From assembly GCF_963678635.1 (NCBI RefSeq), contig NW_026971027.1, forward strand, positions 1 to 64,000: a DNA stretch of 64,000 nucleotides, in the 5' to 3' direction. Shown here one piece after another: positions 48,801-57,617 of the stretch. Both the position numbers and the translations under genes were made by a program. This DNA is from Symsagittifera roscoffensis. Taxonomy: Eukaryota; Xenacoelomorpha; Acoela; Convolutidae. Position 1 is the stretch's first letter, and each line of letters opens with the position of its first letter. Under the pieces are notes generated by a model, which searched no databases, was not told where the DNA came from, and was given only the letters and a program-made list of their open reading frames with translations.

Positions 48801-50448
48801 CTAGGATAAACCAGGTACAGTGCCAATGAACTCTTTCCCCCAACAAGGACTCAAGAACTTGAGAATCTCGTGATCCCTTCTCGTCTTCAGCTCTACCTTC
48901 GCGTGCTCCATCCAGAATCCTCCGATTGTGACCTCATTTGCAGCTGTGACGAACCTAGTCACTGTCATCTCCCTATCCTCGGCTTCTCAAGAAAACTCCA
49001 GACTTGTTTCACGAGAAGTGGGGCATTCTCTTTCGTCTTATCTGTAGCGTTCTCCAGCCTTGGCGTCAGGAATGGCCACCAGCTTCTCTCTTGCGTCAGT
49101 CGATACATCATCGACTCCAGTTGCTTCTCCGTTGCAGCCACACTCTTTCTTTCATTACTCGGTCCCCTAGACCTACTGGTGCAACTCGTGATTGTCACAT
49201 CCATGCTTCGAAACCACACGCTGGCCGTCAAGTGATTTATCACCGGATGGTCGTCCCCGATGACCGGACTGAACTTAAGCTGTCTGGCGAAGTTTGATAT
49301 ATCTTGCAAGAGGACCTCGTCCAACACAATGAGGATATCTGCTAATTCATAGAAGCCCCTCAACGCGTGGGATACATCCGCCCATGCCGCCGCCAGTTCC
49401 GACTTGCGGAGCCTCAGGTTCGTCGGTACCAGCTCTCGATTGGGAGCTGCCATCAGAATCCGCCACTCATTCCCCTCGGCTATCAGGATCAAGACTGCGT
49501 ACACGAATTGCAGAGCGGGAGGCATGCTCGCGTACCCGGGGGACGTAGTGAACACCACCCTTGTCTTGGACCCAAATCTCGAGGCAACGCTCTCTTGCAC
49601 CTCATTAATTGCTGCAAATAACGTCTGGATTGCTCACCAGAATCTTCTCGGTGCCGGTTCGTCGCCCTTGAGCTGCTCAAGAAACCCAGTCGCGTGCAAA
49701 GGGCATTCATTCCCGCAAACATTAGTAGCTCATGCTCGCAAGGCATCTCCGATTTTATTGCTACCACCAGGGTTAATATCTGGTTCAGCTCAGCTCCTGG
49801 CAATGAGTATATCAAAGTCTCTGGCCAGAACAACGAAGTCTGATCCCGCTACGATGATCACCCTCGCAGCAGCTGGATCTGCTCTGTCATAAACTGCCAG
49901 GGTGTTGGCCAATTGGGTGTTCTCACAGGGTTTCCCGTATCAGGATCGTCTGCCAACCTCGTGCCCTCATAGGCGGCATCCGGCAGTTCGATTTCCCTTG
50001 GGTTCAGCAGTTTATCCACCACCCTTAACTGCGCTGGAGTTGCCAATCTGATCCTGGCAATGCTTGTTCGATGTTTGGGGGGTTCCGCTATGAGTCCCGG
50101 ACTCCCCAGCAACTTGAGAGGCCTTTAATTGATAGGTCCCATGATCGACTTCGTGGGAATCCCAGTCAGATCCGCCGTCTCCATCATTCTCGCTCTTGAG
50201 AAATGCGTCTCGTGAGCCTTCAACCAGTCCACCCACCGATGTCTACTCAAGTCCTCGTGTGGCACTCGTTCGAGACCCAGAGTTTCCGCTAACTCTTGCC
50301 TACATTCCAGGTGTTCCAAGTCCAACCTCTTCACTTTCTCTAGATATCTCAACCGATTGTTCTCCGCTGCTCTGTCCACCCTCTTACTCTCCGCCACTAC
50401 CACTGTGGACAATACCGAACTCGATGACGTTACCTCCTCAGCCTCCAT
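48801..50448 (-). pseudogene. accessory ORF 2, second SGNH-hydrolase-like gene (frameshifted)
   Basis: ATG at 50448, 46 bases after the stop of ORF 1. A helical charged region follows (Lys-Arg-Val-Asp-Arg-Ala-Ala), with a stop at 50125. Near 49895 another frame reads Val-Ala-Gly-Ser-Asp-Phe, then Leu-Pro-Gly-Ala-Glu-Leu (near 49790), Phe-Ala-Gly-Met-Asn-Ala (near 49715) and, after a frame change, Asp-Asp-His-Pro-Val-Ile (near 49245). These match SGNH blocks I, II, III and V in order, though the block III Asp is Ala. The architecture equals ORF 1, so the two look like paralogues. It ends at 48801 after Gly-Thr-Val-Pro. Confidence 0.5.
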
Positions 50449-50494
50449 CGGTACGGCGCCTGGTAATCTGGTCCGATTGCTTCTTGAGCTGTCT

Positions 50495-52278
50495 TTAGAA
50501 TCGACCCTCGCCCCCAAGCGACTGGGCAAAGCTCTTGAGGCAAGGAAGGGTGGATTTGGAGGCAAGGAAAGGTGGTCCGAATGTGAATTGGGCCGTCTCC
50601 AGCAGCTTCGCTTCTAGCGCGTTTATGTGCCTTTGAAAGACATCAATTAACCATTCCACTCCCCTTGGTCTACCGAAGTGGATTCCGTCTGATGTGCATC
50701 GTCGGGGAACCCAGCTTGTTCCATCTGCTCAGCCACATCCAACAATCTAACCGGGAGGACGCTCCTTTGACGAATTTGCCTGATCACTTCGTTCAGGTAT
50801 CGTACCTTCGCATTCATCTCCGTCGCGTTTTGATCAGCCTTCATGTTGTAGGGGACGATACATACCGTGAGTAGTACAGGATCCATTTCAATCCTCAACT
50901 CCTCAAGGATGCAGCTCATCTTATCATGCAGCCTCATCACTTTCCTTGGCTCTCCCCTTGACACGTCATTCGTTCCGATCATCAGAGTTACCGTGTACAC
51001 TCTCGCAATCCCTAGCATCTCAAGTGTTGCCAATATTTGTGGCGTCGCAGCTCCAGGGAAACTCAAGATCCCCGTTTGCCAGTGTGATTGAATCCGGGTC
51101 AGCACCCGCAGCAGGCTGTCCCCTATGATTAGGTGGACTGCACCTTCTGGCACACGTGGCTGCGTGAGGTATTCCACCCAGGCTGCGTCATGGAAGCAGT
51201 CCCTTCTGGCCCTTTGTGCCGTGCTCCAATCCAGGCGATTGTGCCTGTGGTACCTGCCTTCTGTGTTTTTCTTATAGCTTGAGATCATCACACTCCCGAT
51301 CGGTTGCTCCCTCCACGTCGAGGGAAGCTCCGCTCTTACTGAACTCTCACGACTTCTTAGCTGTGTCCTCTCATTTAATTCCTTTAGACGTGACGAGCTG
51401 CCGCTCTTCTGACTGTTGCTCGGGGTTAAGCTCGGGGTATACCCAGGCAGTGCAACGTCCATTAGTGAGCGTATCGGTTGTGTCTCTAGGCCGCGCAGGG
51501 AGGACGTTGACTCAGTCAGTATCCATACTTCCAACCCCTCACTCATGTGTTCTCGAGCCGCGCGGTAAAGGTTAAACCGTCCCCTTGATCTGGGAGTTTC
51601 GTCCACCTCCATCCGTGACTCTCTGGCCTTGAGCCGGTAACCACTCGCTCCTTGGGCCTGGCTCCCTTTTGCATATCGAGCTCGCGCTGTCGTTGGTGGA
51701 TTCTCTCCAGTTCCGACGTCAGCTGTTCACAATTCGCGGCATTCTCCCGCACCCTTTGTTCCTGCTGGTGTTCGGCCCTCAGCATTTCAAGCAACCTCCG
51801 TGTTTGGTGCCTCTCGATGACCGCCTGGTCCCTCTCCAGCTTAGCATGTTCTCTATCAAGCTTCGCTTGATCCCGGTCGAGGTTCGCCTTGTTCTTCTCC
51901 CTCTGTGTCTTCTCAAGTTCTTTTTTCAGAGCACTGAGGTCCGGGTATGCCTCTTCTGTTTGCTGTGCTCGCGTCATCGATGGTGTTTTGCTCGTGCTCT
52001 GGCCTGCTGATCTTGCTGATGGTCTGATCGGCAGTGGGAATTCCCCTGCGCCATACTCGCTGCTATTACCCGGGCCAGGGTTCCACGCCAAGTCGAAGCC
52101 CCTTACTCCTCCATCCACATTCCACCATCTGGAACAGCCATCTAGTTTGCTCTTGGTTGGATATTCCCTCGGTGGTGTAGCCGACCATCAAGACAGCTTC
52201 TGTTGCAGACTCCCTGCATTCACCCTGTTCCTCTAACTGAAGGATGGCGTTCAGCATCACCGCCAATCTCTCATCCAC
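50495..52278 (-). pseudogene. accessory ORF 1, coiled-coil plus SGNH hydrolase (frameshifted)
   Basis: Three overlapping frames form one gene. 52278-52066 is a short N-terminal domain shared with element B. 52118-51543 has a Pro/Ser-rich stretch and then a strong coiled coil with repeated Leu-Asp-Arg-Asp/Glu words. 51612-50647 (ATG at 51612) carries the hydrolase: Gly-Asp-Ser at residues 164-166, Phe-Pro-Gly-Ala at 185-188, Gly-Thr-Asn-Asp at 213-216. Block V, Asp-Gly-Ile-His-Phe, is in another frame near 50690, and the gene stops at 50495. All four SGNH blocks are visible, so the active site looks intact apart from the frameshift. SGNH enzymes hydrolyse esters. Confidence 0.7.
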
Positions 52279-52288
52279 TTGGGTGTAA

Positions 52289-52799
52289 TCCAGAACTATC
52301 TGCCATTTCTATGATTTCTAGATGGTCTCGAGTTTTAATCCACTTGAGTATTACCTTACCGACTTGAGTATTACCTTACCGACTTGAGAATTACCGTACC
52401 GACTTGAGTACTTGAGAAAAATCTTTTTGCAAATATCTTTTGCAAATGTTGATGATCACGAGTTTGTTCAAGACCTTCTTTTCTCTCTTTCACTTGAGTG
52501 GGTTGAATCGTCAACTTTGTTTATCAAACCGATCAGAATATAAAATCCATTTTAAGACTAAGATGTCATGTTCCTAACCTAACCATTATAGTTAAAACCT
52601 TATCCTTTTCATTCTACTAAAACAATTCAATTGGAAGTTCTCTAAGAGCATGCAGATTCATTTTATGTTTTAGCACCGTCAATTCTATAAAATTCAATTG
52701 TCATGCCAATCGCGTTTTAAGATCCTTTTACCTGTGCCGTGCTCCAATACCCGACTTGAGATCCCTTCATACCCTACTCGAGACCCCCATGTACCCGAC
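52289..52799. other. gap between macro domain and ORF 1, with 20 bp repeats
   Basis: Non-coding. Between 52341 and 52415 the 20-base unit GACTTGAGTATTACCTTACC occurs about three and a half times in tandem, each copy containing CTTGAG. The rest is AT-rich. It may hold a promoter or leader for the accessory block, but no specific signal is recognised. Confidence 0.55.
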
Positions 52800-53394
52800 T
52801 CAGGCGATGCTTAAGTAATATTTCTTGTGCAGATGTACTATTATCTCTGTTTCTGCGAAGACCACGTGCAGGATATCATATAGTTCCCTTGGGCTCAATT
52901 GAGACCTCCGTTATCCTTCTTTCAATCATGAAGTCTCGTAGTCTTGTTAGTGCCAACATCACGTGTTCAGGGTCGATTGTATTCCTGTCATTGACCCTCG
53001 TTACCAGAAAGCACAGGTACTTGCCTGGGACTTGCGCTACTGATGGGGGAAGCGGCGCCATTCCTCCCAGCCCCGGTCTCTGTCTGAATAGAAAATCCAC
53101 GCTCTGGTATTCTCTCTCGAAGTCGGCCTCCAGTCTCGACTTCAAATTCATGTCCGCCGTGATACAGATCGCGCTAGTCCTGTTTGACAGGATGAAGTCG
53201 CTATCCGTTATCATGATGTTTTCCGAGTACTCTTTGGGTATTTCAAATATCGTTTTGAAATTCCGACCTATCGTATGCTCTGGCTCTTCTTCATCCAGTC
53301 CAATTTGCTTGTTTCTCTCACTTCCCTGAGTTTCTTTATCATCAAACTTTTCGGTATGGGTAAGTCCTACCCCCACTCCCCGGACAAAAAACAT
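52800..53394 (-). CDS. macro-domain-like 3' end of pol (frameshifted near its end)
   Basis: A frame of 172 codons starts at 53394. After Val-Gly-Leu-Thr-His comes a segment like OARD1-type macro domains: Ile-Met-Ile-Thr-Asp, Ala-Ile-Cys-Ile-Thr-Ala-Asp, a helix, Gly-Lys-Tyr-Leu-Cys-Phe-Leu-Val-Thr, a helix with Leu-Thr-Arg-Leu-Arg-Asp-Phe, and Thr-Glu-Val-Ser-Ile. The frame stops at 52876, but the last helix and strand (Phe-Ala-Glu-Thr-Glu-Ile-Ile-Val) continue in another frame to 52800. A deletion of roughly 30 bases explains the shift. The Gly-rich ADP-ribose loop is not conserved, so binding may be lost or changed. Confidence 0.6.
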
Positions 53395-54238
53395 TTATCG
53401 ACGTCCACGTCGACGATGTTGGGTCTGAATTATCTGGCGGAATATCGAGCGGCCTGTCTGTTGCCGTCCAGCCGAAGAGAGGATCCTCTGTTTTCTTGTG
53501 TTTTTTCGATGACACGTCGGCTTGTTGAACGCTTTGCCCTTCGCAGTTTTCGTTCTTGACATCGCGCATCCATTCTAGTATCCTCAAGTTCGTTTTCTCC
53601 CTCCTTTCTATCTCGCTCTGTTCCAGGTCCGTCTCCAATTCCGGTGTCGAGTAGTCTTCCTGCGGATAACATCCACAATCATCAATAACTTGCCAGTCAT
53701 CTTCAGCTTCTAGTTCGCCTGCACTCAGTAGTTCTTCGCCCAATTTGTCTGGCTGTATCTTATCAATCAAAAAGTCATCCCCGTACCTGTTGTACCTCAT
53801 GCCTGTCCTTTTACGATTACCAGTCCAAGTCCCCAGTGGTATTGGTCGATCTGGCTCCATCCACTTTGGCACCTCATTTTGCTCCGGAACGTTCCAGTCC
53901 TCCTCTACAAACGATCCTGCTTCAGAGTCCGCCTCTATCTTTTCATTGTCGTCCAAACTCAAGTTCTCGTTGCCATCATTTTTCTCTCTGGTGCCTTTTT
54001 CGTTTACTTCACACGCTGGCTCTAGCACTAGGTACTCAAGACCCTCCATGTTCTTTGGTATACACCAGTCCTCTGGGGACGGGACGTGAGGCTTCAGATT
54101 TTCATAATGTGCTGCTCGCGCAGTACTCAAGCGGTAGAACCGTCCTGTTGATGTACTTCCGTTACCATGAATGGTCCTCTCCACTTCTTGAGTAGTTTCT
54201 TTGTCCCTTTGGGTGGTATGACATTTTGAAAGACCCAA
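53342..54238 (-). CDS. acidic linker between integrase and macro domain
   Basis: An open frame of 298 codons; the linker proper begins after the integrase tail at Gly-Arg-Phe-Tyr-Arg-Leu-Ser. It is rich in Asp, Glu and Pro, with one basic patch (Arg-Lys-Arg). The macro part lies in another frame, beginning within the last 50 bases. It matches 31313-31936 of element B. Probably a disordered tether; no enzymatic motif is seen. Confidence 0.7.
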   Translation of the reverse strand: MGLSKCHTTQRDKETTQEVERTIHGNGSTSTGRFYRLSTARAAHYENLKPHVPSPEDWCIPKNMEGLEYLVLEPACEVNEKGTREKNDGNENLSLDDNEKIEADSEAGSFVEEDWNVPEQNEVPKWMEPDRPIPLGTWTGNRKRTGMRYNRYGDDFLIDKIQPDKLGEELLSAGELEAEDDWQVIDDCGCYPQEDYSTPELETDLEQSEIERREKTNLRILEWMRDVKNENCEGQSVQQADVSSKKHKKTEDPLFGWTATDRPLDIPPDNSDPTSSTWTSINVFCPGSGGRTYPYRKV

Positions 54239-55478
54239 ACGTACTGGCCCACCTCATATGGCTTTGCCTGTAATATTTTTTCATCATATTTCTTGCGTTG
54301 TCTCATTTGCGCTTGCGCAGTGTTCCTCCTGCATAGCTCGTTTAGTTCCTGCTGTCCCATGATCGCTTCTTTCACGTATGCTTGAGACGACGTCCTTTTC
54401 CCTTTGTATTCCGGGTAAAAATAATGTCAGGAGCATTGCTCTCTCCCTGCCCGTCAAATTCATGAAAGGACTGATGCCCGTCGTTGAGTTCTGCGTAATG
54501 TTGTAGGCCCCTACGACTTGCGGCAGAAATTTATCCCAGTCCGTCATGTATCTTGAGCAGTATACCCTCAACAATTCAACCAACATTCTGTTCTGTCTCT
54601 CTACCAGCCGATTGGTCTGGGGATGGTAGGTTGTCGAGTGTGCTTGAGCAATGTGCGATCTCTTCATCAGTTCTTTTGTCAAGTCCCCTGCAAAAACTTT
54701 GCCGTTGTCCGATTGGAAAGTCCTTGGACAACCATACCGCGATATCCAATGCGTTATTAGGTGGTCACATGTCTCATCGGCTGAGGCTATTTGACATGGA
54801 TCCGCTTCCGCCAACTTTGTGAAGTGATCTATTATAACCAGTATCTTGTTATATCCCGACTCCGTCATGCAGATCATTTGATGGTCTATCTGCACTACCT
54901 CGTTGAACTCTGAGCTCTCAACGAACTTAAGTGGGAATTTCATCTTCCTCGGGTCTTTTACTTGGAAGCATGCCAGGCAGGCATTCACCCATCTCTCGCA
55001 AGCTTTCCTTAATCCTGGCCAATCAAACTTTAAAGTATTTTTTGTTGCACTTTGTCTATCCCTGGTGCCCCATCTGATCGTGCGATCTGAATAGCACCTC
55101 TGTCTGATACAACTGTGGTAATATGATGGGATTGGGCTTGTGTAAAATCTTCTCCTCATCTTTTCTCTTGCACGCTACCACACCGCCAGCTGTGCGATAG
55201 AGTAAATCTTTCTTTTCCTTGTAGAACTGGCTCAAGATCTTGTAGCTGTCTCCTTCGTGTTCCCCTTTCTCCTTGGACCCCGTCCGGATCCATTTGGAGA
55301 GGTTACTTGTCATTTTGTCATTCTTTTGAGCTCTTATCAGGTCCGACAGCCTATATCTTGCCTTGACAGGTTCCTTTAGTGCCATGATCTGTCCATTCAT
55401 TTCCCCAGGGTTGTGGATGTCATCATTCAGCTTCACGCATATTATCATCTTCACGATCTTCATATCATCTTCTGGCAC
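54127..55478 (-). CDS. integrase (zinc domain, DDE core, GPY/F segment; frameshifted)
   Basis: The zinc-domain histidines (His-Asp-Gln-Met-Gly-His, near 55070) are in the frame 55478-55056. The Cys-Leu-Ala-Cys pair (near 54975) and the core are in the frame 55159-54284, so one base has been gained or lost near 55060. The core keeps Asp in Gln-Ile-Asp-His (near 54887), Asp in Gln-Ser-Asp-Asn (near 54708) and Glu in Leu-Val-Glu-Arg, the last two separated by 35 residues, as in DDE integrases that insert element DNA. A GPY/F-like Trp-Arg-Gly-Pro-Phe follows near 54180 in a third frame. Confidence 0.9.
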
Positions 55479-55502
55479 CAGATTCGTTCTGACATTTGAG
55501 TT

Positions 55503-56276
55503 TCATGATAGTTCTCTGAATGGTTTCCTCGAAACCGCAATTCTTTCAAGTTCTTCGCCACCTCGTCTTTCTTGTACGTCCAGATTGTACGTTCCTGAGG
55601 ATGGATCTGTTTGTAATTCCCTCTCGCGGTGTCTAATCTCCTCTTCCGCCAATATCATGCACAGACTATCTTGATCGTCGCTGCTCTCATCCGAGTCCTC
55701 ATCCCATTCTTCACACTCCCCGGACAATTTTTCTTCTCCAGTTTCTTCTTCTTCCGTGGATGTGGACCACTCCCCGTACTCTTGACCTAGTCCCAGGTGT
55801 TCAGCTTCTTCTTTGAACGCCAATTTTTTCTTCCCAACCTGAGTCTGTTCAAGAATGCTTTCAGGGATCTTGTCAACCACTGACCGCACAACATCTTTGC
55901 CATCAGTAACACTTCCTCTTGAAGAGTCAGTATTGTCAACTGTTTCCTCCCTTCGCAGTATCGTGACTTCCAGTTCCTCTTGACGCTTTTCTTGGATCAC
56001 GGGTTTATCATCTGCTAGTTTCTCGAGTAACCTCATTAAGTCATCATCTATTTGTGCATCTCCCGTTTCTACCTGGTTACGATCATAGTCTTTTGCCTTG
56101 AGCGTCTCCCTCACAATCTTAGACTTGATTTTTATCCCTATCGGCATTCCTCGTTTTTTCTTCAAGTCCGTCGTCTCCGGAGGTTCTTTTGGTAATTCGG
56201 GGTGATCTTCAATCGGTTTGCCTGATTTGTTCAACCATCTCGTGAGTGGAAGACTGTCGTACGTTTCCTTATCCAC
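55503..56276 (-). CDS. acidic RNase H-integrase spacer
   Basis: 257 codons open, in frame with RNase H upstream and with the zinc-domain piece downstream, from which it is separated by a TGA at 55503. Very rich in Glu, Asp, Lys and Ser. The Glu/Asp stretch near residues 180-215 is probably disordered. No domain recognised. It is a family feature also present in elements A' and B. Confidence 0.7.
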   Translation of the reverse strand: MDKETYDSLPLTRWLNKSGKPIEDHPELPKEPPETTDLKKKRGMPIGIKIKSKIVRETLKAKDYDRNQVETGDAQIDDDLMRLLEKLADDKPVIQEKRQEELEVTILRREETVDNTDSSRGSVTDGKDVVRSVVDKIPESILEQTQVGKKKLAFKEEAEHLGLGQEYGEWSTSTEEEETGEEKLSGECEEWDEDSDESSDDQDSLCMILAEEEIRHRERELQTDPSSGTYNLDVQERRGGEELERIAVSRKPFRELS

Positions 56277-56324
56277 GAATGAGAAGCCATCCTTGATCTG
56301 AGGTCTATCCGCCTCCCTTTGTTC

Positions 56325-56738
56325 TTATCTCTCGTAGAGCTCCGTCTTCTTACTCAAGCTGTCTGTGTTTTGATGTTTGTCTCGTGTTCTATGCTCAATT
56401 ATCATGTTGTAGCCGTCCAGGCGAACTATCCACCTCCCAATGTAACTTTGGTCCATTGAGTACGTCTTTAGCCAGCTTAGTGCCCTGTTGTCGACTCGCA
56501 GCTTGAATGGCTCACTGCCTAGGTAAGTTCTACACTTCTCGACAAAGGTAACCACCGCAAACATCTCTGCTTTCGGTGCCCCGTACTTCATTTCCGTGTC
56601 GCTTAAGACTTTGCTCCCGTACGCTATTGGTCTCAAGACTTTTTTCCCGTTCCATTCTCGTTCCTGATGGAGAATTCCAGAAATCGCAACTACCGACGCA
56701 TCCGTGTCCAGCACGTACATCCCTTTCTCTGTTGGCAT
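56325..56738 (-). CDS. RNase H domain of pol
   Basis: 138 codons open, in frame with RT upstream. Catalytic acidic residues are visible: Leu-Asp-Thr-Asp-Ala-Ser near residue 12, Glu in Pro-Lys-Ala-Glu-Met-Phe, and Asp in Arg-Val-Asp-Asn. It is separated from RT by a TGA at 56805 and from the spacer by a TAA at 56325. The TGA stands where elements A' and B have Trp codons, so it looks like a Trp-to-stop change. Confidence 0.9.
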   Translation of the reverse strand: MPTEKGMYVLDTDASVVAISGILHQEREWNGKKVLRPIAYGSKVLSDTEMKYGAPKAEMFAVVTFVEKCRTYLGSEPFKLRVDNRALSWLKTYSMDQSYIGRWIVRLDGYNMIIEHRTRDKHQNTDSLSKKTELYER

Positions 56739-56804
56739 CCCTATTACTGGTGCCTCGCATAACTCTTTTTTTATTTTCTGGAATGACTCTCCTGCTGCGT
56801 TGTT

Positions 56805-57617
56805 TCACGCGAACTTCTTGCCCTTGTGTCTCATTAATTGTTGCATTGGGTATACCTTGTCCGCATAGCCTTTGATGAACTCTCTATAGTAGTTAGCAAA
56901 ATCCAGGAAGCTCATCAACTGGTGTTCCGTTTTCGGCGATTTCCAAGTTAGAACTGCTTCTACCGCATATGGATCAGGTCTGATGCCGTGCCTGTCCACC
57001 ATCCTGCCCAAGTATTTTATCGAGTGCTTGAGTATCTCGCCCTTTGATGGTTTGCACTTCAGCCCCGACCTCTTCATACATGCAAACACCTCGTCAAGTC
57101 TCTCAATGTGGTCTTCTAGTGTGGGCGTCGCTATTACCACGTCATCCTCATAGCACATTACCAGATTGCCGTACTTCTTCGTCACACCTATTAGTGCCTG
57201 TGCCATCAATCGCTGAAATGTTGCGGTGGCATTGCAAAGACCAAACGGCATCCGTTTCCATTGAAATAGACCCAACTCGCAGGCGAACCCTGTCTTGTCC
57301 ATGCCCTGCTTCCTTAGCGGTACCTGCCAGAAGGCCGAACCCAAATCAAGAGTCGTAAAAAACTTTGCATTACCTAACTTCGAGAGGCTCTCATCAATCC
57401 GAGGTATGGGATAGGCATCGTTCACCGTGACGGAGTTCGGGTATCGAAAGTCACAACAAAACCTCAATTGGTCGTCTTTCTTTTTGGCCATCACCACTCC
57501 ACATGCCCACGGTGTTTTGGATGGTTCTATCATATCATACTCTAGTAACGTTTCGATCTCTTTTCTACACGCATCCGATTTGTGTGGGGTATTTTCTTCA
57601 GTCGTCTCAAGATACAA
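56805..57617 (-). CDS. reverse transcriptase of pol
   Basis: An open frame of 270 codons covering fingers, palm and thumb. Motifs in order: Cys-Gly-Val-Val-Met-Ala-Lys-Lys-Lys, Phe-Cys-Cys-Asp-Phe-Arg-Tyr, Thr-Thr-Leu-Asp-Leu, Met-Pro-Phe-Gly-Leu-Cys-Asn-Ala, and the catalytic box at 57141-57152. That box reads Tyr-Glu-Asp-Asp instead of the usual Tyr-Val-Asp-Asp. It copies element RNA into DNA. The frame overlaps the protease frame by about 75 bases, because most of the protease-RT linker present in the plus-strand elements is missing. No methionine start is needed in a polyprotein. Confidence 0.92.
   Translation of the reverse strand: MYLETTEENTPHKSDACRKEIETLLEYDMIEPSKTPWACGVVMAKKKDDQLRFCCDFRYPNSVTVNDAYPIPRIDESLSKLGNAKFFTTLDLGSAFWQVPLRKQGMDKTGFACELGLFQWKRMPFGLCNATATFQRLMAQALIGVTKKYGNLVMCYEDDVVIATPTLEDHIERLDEVFACMKRSGLKCKPSKGEILKHSIKYLGRMVDRHGIRPDPYAVEAVLTWKSPKTEHQLMSFLDFANYYREFIKGYADKVYPMQQLMRHKGKKFA

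Larger units (their letters stand above)
43670..52278 (-). other. compact accessory gene block downstream of the minus-strand pol
   Basis: Eight ORFs, all on the minus strand, fill 8.6 kb. Gaps between successive genes are 46, 28 and 32 bases, then an ATGA overlap, one gap of 259 bases, a 17-base overlap and another ATGA overlap. No plus-strand frame competes convincingly. ORF 1 is also present after the macro domain of element B, which ties the block to the retrotransposon. I find no polymerase, capsid or integrase signature in it. Confidence 0.5.

Noticed and set aside
44191-50617. long plus-strand frames opposite the accessory block
   Set aside because: They mirror the minus-strand ORFs, are shorter and lack recognisable domains. 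The coherent series with tight spacing, the coiled coil and the SGNH motifs is on the minus strand.
50647-51612. SGNH gene as ORF1 of a CR1/L2-type LINE
   Set aside because: Those ORF1 proteins can carry an esterase, but no LINE endonuclease or LINE-type RT is present nearby, and the gene follows a gypsy pol in two separate places.
43670-52278. Maverick/Polinton or other DNA-virus-like element
   Set aside because: No protein-primed DNA polymerase, packaging ATPase, adenain-like protease or major capsid motif could be recognised in any frame.
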